In this document: piece after piece, positions 15,818 to 25,600 of the stretch
Position numbering within the stretch: position 1 is the first letter of the stretch
Layout: each line of letters starts with the position of its first letter
IMG/VR virus record: IMGVR_UViG_3300008448_000284
Location: 1-36,539 of that record
Source of the DNA: a virus
Length of the DNA: 36,539 nt
Strand: one strand, 5' to 3'
Program-made: the position numbers and the translations under genes
The notes under the pieces: model-generated
The model's database searches: none
What the model was told of the DNA's origin: nothing
What the model saw: only the letters and a program-made list of their open reading frames with translations

Positions 15818-16914
15818 TGGGTGGTAAATCTAGTCCTCCCCCTCCCCCGGATTACAGCGCCGTAGCCGCTGCGTCCGAGAAAGCGGCTGAGTATTCCTTC
15901 AGGCTCGGCCAAGAGCAGTTAGCTTGGGCTAGAGAGCAATACGCGGCTGACCGCTCGATCACTGACCAGATCGTCGGTAACGCCATGTCGGCGATGAACG
16001 CGAACCAAGCGGCGGCGGCTGCGGATCGCGCTCGCTACCAACAGACGTTCCAGCCGCTCGAAGACCAGCTTATCCGTGACGTTGAGCGTTATGGTAGCGC
16101 TGAACAGCGCGCTCTGGACGTGGGCCGCGCGCAAGCTGCGGTCGCTCAGCAGTTCGACCAAGCCCGTGCAGCGGCGATGCAGAACCTGCAAGACTATGGC
16201 GTGGACCCCACGTCTGGCCGCGCGCAGGCGCTCGACATTGGGATGCGCACCAATCAAGCTGCGGCGCAAGCTGCGGCTGGCAACCAAGCCATCGCGCAGA
16301 ACGAAGCCATCACCCGCGCCATGCGGTCAGAGGCCATCAACATTGGCCGTGGGTACCCCGGCCAGATCGCTGGCACTTACGGCACCGCCCTTCAGGGCGG
16401 GCAGTTGGCGGGCAGCACCCAGCTTGGTACGACCGCTACCGGCGCGAACATTATGGGTACTCCGGCCCAGTGGCAGCAGATGGGCAACCAGTCGCTCGGC
16501 ACTTGGGGCGGCATCCTGAACCAGTCCTATCAAAACCAGCTTGGAGCCTATCAAGCTGCGAACGCTGGCGGCGGCGGTTGGGGCAGTGCACTTGGCTCCA
16601 TCGGCGCTGCGCTCATCACCAAAATTGAGAGCGGCGGTCCGGTTAACTCTACGGACGGTGGGCGCGTTCCTCCGCAGTCGTCGCCCACGCGCGGCGGCGC
16701 TATCGACGATGTGCCAGCCAAACTTACGGTTGGCGAGTTCGTCGTCCCCAAAGATGTGGCGGCTTGGAAGGGCGAAGAGTACTTCCAGAAGCTCATCGAC
16801 AACTCTCGTAAGGCGAAAGACGAAGCAACGGCGAAACCTACCGTTGCTCTTGAAATGCCTGAAGAGCCGACGTTCGTTTCGCGTCCTCGTGGCGGCGCAT
16901 TACCTCTGGGGTAA
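15817..16914 (+). CDS. Internal virion protein (ejection/structural)
   Basis: The 365-residue protein begins MGGKSSPPPPPDYSAVAAAS and is helical, Ala/Gln-rich through about residue 260, with no classical signal. The C-terminal part carries DDVPAKLTVGEFVVPKDVAA and WKGEEYFQKLID, a motif that recurs in phage internal virion proteins. In podoviruses such proteins are ejected and form a conduit through the cell envelope. The following gene is also of this class. Its stop codon lies inside a perfect TTACC-N5-GGTAA dyad at 16900-16914. Confidence 0.65.
   Translation: MGGKSSPPPPPDYSAVAAASEKAAEYSFRLGQEQLAWAREQYAADRSITDQIVGNAMSAMNANQAAAAADRARYQQTFQPLEDQLIRDVERYGSAEQRALDVGRAQAAVAQQFDQARAAAMQNLQDYGVDPTSGRAQALDIGMRTNQAAAQAAAGNQAIAQNEAITRAMRSEAINIGRGYPGQIAGTYGTALQGGQLAGSTQLGTTATGANIMGTPAQWQQMGNQSLGTWGGILNQSYQNQLGAYQAANAGGGGWGSALGSIGAALITKIESGGPVNSTDGGRVPPQSSPTRGGAIDDVPAKLTVGEFVVPKDVAAWKGEEYFQKLIDNSRKAKDEATAKPTVALEMPEEPTFVSRPRGGALPLG
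16900..16914 (+). promoter_or_regulatory. TTACC-N5-GGTAA dyad, copy 3
   Basis: Perfect arms with centre TCTGG. The final TAA of the element is the stop codon of the internal virion gene, and the next gene starts 3 nt later. Confidence 0.55.
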
Positions 16915-16917
16915 GAC

Positions 16918-19599
16918 ATGGCTATTCCCACCCTTCCCGGTTTTAAGCGTCGTCGCCGTGGCGCGGGCCAAGAGGTCAACGACTTCGTCAAGGCGTTCCT
17001 TGCGACGAGAAAGTCGTTCGCGGACAGCGCTCTCGCTGAGAAGCGCGGCAAGCTCTACGACGCCCAGATTGCGCGCTACGAAGAGATGAACGCCGCGTCG
17101 AAGGAGCGCCGGGAACGTGTTGGTAAAGGCGGCTCTGGGGGTATAACCCAAGAGCAGATGGACCAGCACATTAAAAACTCTCTGGCTCCAAAAGCTCCTA
17201 GTGGTGACGGCGCTCGTGCACCGGAAGGGCGCACAGCGGTTAACGAAGATGGCGGATACTCTCCGCCGCTTGACCCGGCGGCGGCGTCGCGCGCCCGTGG
17301 AATTGAGGCCATCCCGCAGCAGCAGCAGGCTCCCGCGCAGCAGCCTCCTGTTGTTGAACCCCCGTCTGTGCCTAGAGAGATTAACCCCACGCTGGGCGAA
17401 CCTGAACCAAGAAGGAGAGCGGGGCTTCTCATAGAAGACGAACAGAACAATCGTCCTACAGAACTCGCCAGCTACGACAATGCTCCTCAACAGGACACCT
17501 TTAATAATTTTGAACCGGCGTATTACGACGCCGTACAGTATTCCGCCGAAGGCGGAATGATCCAAGACAACGGTCAGATGGCTCCTCTTGGCGAAGCGTT
17601 GGACGCAGCGCTGAAGAGCGTGCAGTCATCTTACGGTCTCGATCAGCGTGGCACCGCCGTGGACGATGGGTCTAACGCTTCAAACCTCGAAGCATTTGCC
17701 CGTAACGAAGGCGCAATGCCCGAAGAGACGATGACGGACCTTTTGATGACCGTCGATCCGAACTCTAAGGATAAGATCGCCGCCGTCTTGCAAAAGGTGT
17801 ACGGCTTTCATACGGGCAATGGCGACCGCGCCGCTGCCGCAGAAGCTGTAGGCAGTATCCTTCAGGCTGCGCGCCAAGAGTCCATGGACCTTGGGGCGAT
17901 TGCTATGGCGGCTATTGAACAGCGTGACTTCATGGCCGCTGGCGAAGCCCTTATTGACGCCTATAACAAAGTTCCTGATGGGCGTTACGTTGAAGGTAAC
18001 GTCGACGAGCGTGGTGTTGGCGAAGCGCTTATTCGTGACGCGCAGACTGACAAGGTTGTTCAGCGGATGCCGTTGAACCCTCAGACGCTTCAGATGGCGG
18101 CGAAGCGCTTCCAATCCGGTGCGGACTACTACAACCATCTTGCTCAGTTCGCCCGTCCTGTGCAGGCCCCGCGCCAGCGGGTCGCGCTTGCGTACGAAGG
18201 TGGTCCCATCGAAGACGAGCCTGACACGATGTCTGCAATAGATGAAGCGGACAGAGAAGACGAACGTCTTGTTGAAGACCTTTCGCTAAACGAAGATGAG
18301 GCGCAGGCGGCTCCAGTAGCCCCGCAGCAGGAAGCTCCCGAAGCTGGCGAAGCCGATCTCCCGTATAGCGGGAATGGGCAATTTGTTGAGGGGCGGCTTC
18401 CTGAACAGCCGATCCCTGAGCGGAACTACGTGCCTTACCTTCCCGGCATGAACGCTACGCAACGTCGGCAGATTGATCTTGCTAACGGTCGACTCAAAGA
18501 ACGCTACAACCAACGAGATGCGCTTGCCAAAGAGCAGCGCGCTAGGCAAGAAGCTCGCGACAGGGAAGAGCGTGGCAGGCGAGATGCCGACCTAAGAACA
18601 GTTTACACTCAAAATAGGGCTGACCAGCGTTCCGCCGCCTCTGCCGCGCAGGCTAGAGACCTTGATAAAATACGCGCAGAAAGAGCCGCCGCCATTGCGG
18701 AAGAAAATCTTAGGCAGAGAGACTCCGCCTACGTTCTTCGGCGTAATCTCGAACCGCTTGACGAGCAAGAGCGTGTACAGCGCGAACGTGAAGGTACGCT
18801 CGAACGTGAAGCCTCTCGTATGAGTCTCTCAGGCGAAGACTATCAGGCGTCGCCTATCGCCGCGCGTACTGGCATGAGGCGCGAGAAAGATGTGGAGATG
18901 CCTGCGCGTAGCCAAGCGCGCGACTACGAGCGCCTCAATATGACGACGCGCGCCATGCCTAAGTATGAAGGTGGCGACAGGGATGTAATTAAGACCGAAC
19001 TGGAGAGCTACGCGCGGACAGTTGAACCAGATAAGTACGGTTATGTTGACCCCAAAAAAGCAATCGACTTAAAAGTACTTGATGCTCAACTTGGGTCGCG
19101 ATTTGTTTCGCGTATGCAGGACGTAGCCTACAAGATCACAGAGGGCAATAGACTGTCAGAGGGCCGCGCTGCTGAGACAGCGTTCGACGCAATCATGAAG
19201 CAGGACGTAGCTCCGAGAGCTACGAGAAGCGATCAAGGTTGGCGCGTGACGGTTGGCAATAGAACTGTCTTCATGGATGGCGATACGTTCCACGAGCTTG
19301 GCCTTCTTCGTCTGCAACGAAGAGGGCAACTAGACAAAGTTACCAAAGAAAAAGTAGCTAAAGACACCGCGGAAAGAGAAGACGAAGGGGCCACACTTGC
19401 CCGTCGTCGGCAAGAGATTGACGATACGCGGGCGTACGTCGACGCTTTTGGCCGTCAGACGACGGGGTTTCGTCGTCGGCAAGAAATCGAAGACGAACGT
19501 GCGCGGCGCGAAGCAGAAGCTTTATCACGAGCGCCTGCGCCTAGCCAGTTCCAGCCATATCGTTCTCGCCTGCGGTCGCGGCTTGCTATACCGGAGTGA
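16918..19599 (+). CDS. Large internal virion protein
   Basis: The 893-residue protein has a basic N-terminus (PGFKRRRRGAG), a Pro/Gln-rich linker near 135-150, and a compact helical section around 205-410 (EGGMIQDNGQMAPLGEALDA through FQSGADYYNHLAQFARP). The C-terminal half is long and highly charged, rich in Arg/Glu/Ala heptads. No enzyme motif is recognised. Size, composition and position between another internal virion protein and the giant protein suggest a scaffold or ejection protein of a podovirus-like particle. Confidence 0.6.
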   Translation: MAIPTLPGFKRRRRGAGQEVNDFVKAFLATRKSFADSALAEKRGKLYDAQIARYEEMNAASKERRERVGKGGSGGITQEQMDQHIKNSLAPKAPSGDGARAPEGRTAVNEDGGYSPPLDPAAASRARGIEAIPQQQQAPAQQPPVVEPPSVPREINPTLGEPEPRRRAGLLIEDEQNNRPTELASYDNAPQQDTFNNFEPAYYDAVQYSAEGGMIQDNGQMAPLGEALDAALKSVQSSYGLDQRGTAVDDGSNASNLEAFARNEGAMPEETMTDLLMTVDPNSKDKIAAVLQKVYGFHTGNGDRAAAAEAVGSILQAARQESMDLGAIAMAAIEQRDFMAAGEALIDAYNKVPDGRYVEGNVDERGVGEALIRDAQTDKVVQRMPLNPQTLQMAAKRFQSGADYYNHLAQFARPVQAPRQRVALAYEGGPIEDEPDTMSAIDEADREDERLVEDLSLNEDEAQAAPVAPQQEAPEAGEADLPYSGNGQFVEGRLPEQPIPERNYVPYLPGMNATQRRQIDLANGRLKERYNQRDALAKEQRARQEARDREERGRRDADLRTVYTQNRADQRSAASAAQARDLDKIRAERAAAIAEENLRQRDSAYVLRRNLEPLDEQERVQREREGTLEREASRMSLSGEDYQASPIAARTGMRREKDVEMPARSQARDYERLNMTTRAMPKYEGGDRDVIKTELESYARTVEPDKYGYVDPKKAIDLKVLDAQLGSRFVSRMQDVAYKITEGNRLSEGRAAETAFDAIMKQDVAPRATRSDQGWRVTVGNRTVFMDGDTFHELGLLRLQRRGQLDKVTKEKVAKDTAEREDEGATLARRRQEIDDTRAYVDAFGRQTTGFRRRQEIEDERARREAEALSRAPAPSQFQPYRSRLRSRLAIPE

Positions 19600-19607
19600 T
19601 AAAAACA

Positions 19608-22600
19608 ATGGCCGACCAATTCGAGTTCGACATGGAACGCCGCGACCCAACGCTTAGGCCGACGGCTGACAGAGAACTGTTAGATGTCGCAAGAGCTGCT
19701 GGTATAGACGTTTCTCAATACGCCCCGCCTAGTGTAGACGAACGTGTTGGGTTTCGCGAAGTTACAGAGAAAGATAGAGAAGCGACGTGGGGCGATTATG
19801 GACGTGCTCTTGGCGCTGCCGGATTAGACGTTGTTGGGGGTATAGGCGCGGCGACGGAGTACGCAACAAGAGGCGCTATTGGTGGCGACACGCGGCGCTT
19901 CTTTAGTGAAAGCGCAGAAGGAGTCCGCAGCCGGATGTCTCCAGCGGGGCGGCAGGCGCTTTCCGCTGAGTTTCTTCCAGAAGAAGGCGGCGTTAGCGTC
20001 CTCGACAACTTTACCAGCTCCATGGGGCTGAAGTCCGTTAGTATGATCCCGGCGTTCGTGACCGCTGTAATTCCCGGCGGGATTGTCGGTTCTGTACTTC
20101 GTTCAGCCGGTGCGTCTACTGCTAGAAGCGCCGCCGCCGCTGCTGTTACCGCGAAGGGAACGTCTGGCGTTATGAACGCGGGCGAGGTCGCCAGCCAAAT
20201 CTATAGCCGCGTTGAAAAACTTCCCGACGAAGAGCTGCGCCGCCTTTCTCCTGCGTACGACAACTATCGGTTCATGATGTCGGAGAAGGACGCACGCCAA
20301 GAATACATGAGAGACGTTGCTGGCGCTGCTCCGGCAGCGGCGTTCTTGCTTTCTTACACGCTTGGTGGGCTTGAAGGTCAGGTCGCAGGGCGAATTGCAG
20401 GTGCCGGTCCAATCGGGTTTGGCCGTGGCGCGCTTAAAGGTGGTTTAGCCGAAGGCAGACAAGAGTTTGGCGAGAGCGCAGGCGGAGAGTATCTGTCTCA
20501 AAGCCAACTGTTCTCCCAGATTGCCGACCCTATGAACTGGCAGAAAATACTGTCACAGGGTTTGGAAGGCTTAACGCTTGGAACTTTTACTGGTGCCACT
20601 ATCGGCGGCGTCACCAACATCGGTGGAGGCGCGCGCCCAGAAGCACCGCCGCCCGGTGGTATAAACCAAACATCGGACCTTGGACCCGACGCTGCACAGC
20701 AGGCAGCGCTCGCTGCTGGCGCTACCCCGCCGCCGCCCGGCGCTGGAGCAGTTACCACTGAGGTAACCACTCCCGAAGCTGCCGACACGATCCAAGCCCA
20801 GCAAGAGAAGCTGGTTAATGGCGAAGTGCCTGCGATGCTCTTCCCGGTCGGCACGCAGGAACTTGCGGTGCCGGAAGGGCTTGCGCGCGTTGAGCGTCCA
20901 GAAGGCGTCGTTCATTACGACCCAATGTCGATTAACGCACAGCAGGCGGAGCGCCTGCCTGTTAACGAAATACTTGGCTACGTGCAGCCGAAAGAGGAAG
21001 TGCTTCAGCGCGCCGCTCGTGGCGAACCCGCCACCGTTGTCGCCGAGACAACGCCAGCAGGACGCGAAGTTCGTGCAGCGGCGGTTAGCGCCACACAGGC
21101 TCCGGCGCAGGCGCAGGTGTTTGAGCAGACCGCGACGCCGGGCAACCGCGTTGTGGAAACGACGCCGGAAGCTATTCAGCGGAACCGTGGGCTCGACATT
21201 CTCAGCCAGCGAGACGAAGAGACGCTGCAAGGCTACCGTGATCTGCGTGACAGCACGCCTGTTTATCCGGCGGTAACGCCGGGCGAAGCGCGTAGTGTAC
21301 GTGGCGACCGCCCCGTGCGGATGACGCGCGAGCCGCCAAGGCAAGAACGTATCGCCGCTGAAGAAGAGTACGATCAATACCTCGCTGAGCAGCGCCTTGC
21401 CCGACAAGCAGAGCAGGAAGCTAGGCGGGCTGAAGAAGACATGGCTCGCCGTGCCCGTATGCAAGAGGGCATGACCAAGGCGGAGCGTGCGATTGCCGTA
21501 GCGAAAGCGCGTGCAGAGGCTGCTCGTCCTCGGTACCCAGAGGTAAAGCAGACAGGCGTACGTACGGAACTTCCGCGTACAAGTACGCCCCTTTATCCTG
21601 CTGGGCGGTTTGCCAATTTCACAACGGAGCCGACGGCGAAGCAGAAAGCTTTGGCCGCAGCGCGTGCTCGCGAAGAAGCTGCTCGCGAAGAAGCTGCTCG
21701 TAAAGAAAAAGCGAAGAAGCCTAAGAAGCCCAGACAACCGAAGAAGCCGCAGCCACCGAAAGACGAAGCGCCGTCACAGCCGCCAGCTCCTACGGCCAAA
21801 CCTCCGTTGGAAAAGATCAGCGGGTTCTGGGTTTCTCAGGCAGAGAAGCGCGCCGAAGAAGGGGCTGCGCGTGCGGGTAAGCAGCGCGGCGTCGGCACGG
21901 GCAAGCGTGGCCCCGAAGAAAAGGCTCGTACCGCGCAGATGCGCGCGGACGCCCGCAAAGCGTTTGAAGAGAACGCGCCGGGCGAAGACGAACTTTATGG
22001 TGGGAAAGCGCAGACCGATCTGTTCAGGCGTACGAAGCAAGAGCCGTCGCGATTTGTTCAGACCAAAGAGCAAGCTGCGGCCCTCAAGAAACGACTTGAG
22101 CGTGTTGTCGCGCAGGCTGAAAAAGCCCGCGAGCTACCGCAATCCATCCGCGAAGGACAAACCGATTTCGTTCTCTTCGCTCGTATGGCGAAGGACGCGC
22201 TCACTTACTACGTTGGTAAAACGGACGCGGCGTCGCTTGAGAAGACGAACGCATGGGTTGCCGATGAACTAGCGGCACGGGCTGGTGACTTTGAGCCGAT
22301 GCGCAAACGTCGTCTCGAAGAAGGTTATGCCGCAAAGCAGCGTCAGGCGTCCGCCGATGAGATGATTGAGACTGCGGGTACGGGCGACACTGGTCGCAGG
22401 ATCGTAGCCGCTACGACTACCGCAGACATTCAAGAGCAACTCGATCAGGCCGACGAAGCGGCACGTTTCGAGGCGGCGCTTGAGCGGCTTCAGGAGATGC
22501 TCAGCGTTAGCCGCGAGCTGACACGCGAGCAAATCCAAGAGCTTGCCGATATTGCTGGACGCGAAGTCGCCGACTTCGAAACCTTCCAGCGCGCGCTGTC

Positions 22601-25600
22601 GTCTGGTGACAAGCTGTCGTCCCCGCGAAACGGCAATGTGAACGCGGCTCCGCGCGCGCAAAACGAACAGAACTTGCGTGAAGCTTTAGCTCGTTTGTTT
22701 AGGGTGATGGCGCAGCCGAGCAAGCAAGCCGCGCTGGATGCGGCCTATGAGCGTCGCGCCGCAGGGCTAGAGAAGGCTAGAGAGGAAGCAGGGCGTCCGT
22801 ATAAGCAGATTATCGAACTGCCCAACGGTCCTACGTTCGTCTCTGGGTCTGCCAGCGTCGGTAATTCGCCGGTCTACGTCGAGCCCGAAGCCACGCTCAC
22901 TGTGCGAGACGCTCTGAACAGCCTAATGGATTACAAATTAGGCCGCTTGTCGCCGGTCTATAAATACATCGCACGGCTCGTCATCCGCCTTGCTGGCGAC
23001 GTTAAAATCTACGTCATCAGCGACGCCAATATGGATAAGATTGGCTATGCGAATGATGATGGCTCCTATTTTAGAACCGCCGACGCTATCTATGTCCGTC
23101 AATCCATCAATGAAGATTTCCAAAGACAAGCTGCGGTGGTGCTTCACGAGGCGGCGCATGCCGCGCTCGTTAACCGCGTTGTGTCGGACCCGCTGGCGAT
23201 AGGTCAGCTTGAAGCAATTGCGCGTCATGTCCTAAAGCATTTCAACGGTTCGCTCGACGGCGCGTATGGCTTCTACAATGCGCAGGAGTTCTTAGCCGAA
23301 GCACTGTCGAACACGAACTTCCAGAAGTGGCTGATGAACGCGCCGCTGACCCCCGAACTTGCAAGGCTCTTGGACCTCAAGGCATGGCGCGGGCGCTCGC
23401 TGTGGTGGGGTTTGCTTAACCGCTTCGCGCGTTGGTTCGGCATGGGGCGTTTCGGTGAAAACGAATACACCGCTATGCACGCCGTCATGTCTGTCACAGA
23501 GCGTCTGGCGGACAACCGCCCGCCGCGTTTTGTGAAAGGATGGGAGCAGGAGTTTTCGATTAACTTTGACCCAAAGGCCGACTGGTACGCCCTGTCGCCT
23601 TTCTGGGAAAAGTACATCGCCGATGAGCAAAAACAGTCAAACGCGCCCGACAGCCTTGCGTCTCGCAAGCAAGAGTTACTAAGCGGGGTAAGCGACCGGG
23701 CTGCGGTCACGAGTAGCTGGCTTAGCCGTGTTGCTATTGTTGGCAGCACGCTCGATCAGCTTCGCCAGCAGTACGCCGGGCTCTTCACTAACAAAGACGG
23801 CACGGACCTGCTTGCAAAGCTTGTGCAGGCGATGCAGGAACAGGCACCCTATGCCCGTGTGAAGAAGCAGGAAGCTGACCTTCTCGCGCAAGACTTCATT
23901 CGCTTCACAAAGAATAACGCTACCGAAGCGGCGGAACTTGTCGACATTATGATCGACGCCACCATGTCCAACGTGCGGCTCGGTACGGGGGCGAGCAATA
24001 CGCATCTCGACAAGGGCTGGCGTGGTATTCAGGGCAAGACAAATCTTTCTAGGCTTCAGAAAGAATACGCGGCGCTTAGTCCCGAAGCGCAAGCGCTCTA
24101 TCAGAAGATGGCTAAGTTCTACCGCGACACTCAGAACGAAATGACGCGCGGCACCATCGGCAATGTGCTGGATGAGCTGGGCCTTAAACCCAAAAACCGT
24201 GAAGACTTCATCACTCGCGTCATGACAGGCACGATGACGCCTGCGGATGAGACGCTCCTCAAGGATAAACCTACCGCGCTCAAAGCGTTCAAGGACGCCA
24301 ACGAGATGCGGGTTATTCAGGGCGACTACTTCCCGCTTATGCGTCAGGGCGATTACGTCGTAGTCACCACGGACAACATCAAAGACCTTATGGGCGGTAA
24401 AGAAATCTCGCCCGGTAAGGTTGAGTTCCGCGCGCGCACCCGCGCCGAAGCGATGAAGCAGGCTAATGCCTTCATCGCGAATACGGACCTGCGCGTGCTT
24501 AGTCGTCGGGTAGTAACTGACGACGCTGCAACCACTAATGATTTTGGCGTCATCGTATCTGTCCAGCGCAACGGCGTGTTCTTCTTCGAGCGTGAGAGCG
24601 ATGCCCGCAAGTGGGCTCGTGAAAATGCCGGAGACTACGACCAAGTGTCCGATGTCATGCCGCGCCGTGAGACCGGAGCGGAGTCCCGAGACCTAACGGT
24701 TGCGCAGTTCAATGCTTTGATGGGGGCGATCAACAGGCAGGAAGACGCGCCTGAAGCCACCAAAGACACGATGCGGGGTATCATCGAGCAGGCTGCGGCC
24801 CGCATGATGTCCGGCAATCGCGTGCAGAAACAGCGTATCGCTCGCCGTAACGTCGAAGGCGCGTCTAAGGACTTCGCCCGCAACCTTCTGCTCTATGGGC
24901 AGTCGACGAGCGGTTACCTCGCGAAGTTACGCTACGCTCCGCAGGTCCGCGCGGCTCTGAAGGAGATGACTGAAGTCTCCAAGGACTACATGGACAAGCA
25001 CGCAGCTACTCGCGTTCGCTTGCTCAACGAACTTAATAAGCGCGTCAACGACGGCGACACCGGGGCCAATGAGCCGCCGCGCTGGATGCGCGACCTCATG
25101 ACGGTTACCTACCTGTCCAAACTGTTCTCGCCGATGTACTCGGTCGTGAACGGTATGCAACCATGGATGGTAACTTACCCCGTGCTTGCTGGCCGGTATG
25201 GCAACATCGCAAGCTGGCGGGCGCTTCAGGACTCGTACAAAGCGATTGGTTTCTTTGGTCGCGCTTGGGACGGGCTGGTTAACACTGGCCGTTCGGTGAA
25301 AGACTTTAACGACGTTGCGTTTGATACGCGCGACGTTGTGGGCAGCATCAAGAAGAACCTTGCCAAAGAGAAGGACGGCGCGGAACTTGTTCAGCTCATC
25401 GACATGCTCTTGGAGCGTGGCGCTATGAGCGATGCTGGGTTTGAGCTTAGCCAGTCTATCGCAGAAGGTCGCGGCAAAGTTGGTACGGCTTTCTCGCACG
25501 TTGACCGCGTCGCGCGGCAGATGCCGCAGACGGTGGAAGAGATTAACCGTGCAGTTGCGGCAATCGCGGCGTACCGCTTGGCTAAGTCGCGGCCCAACGT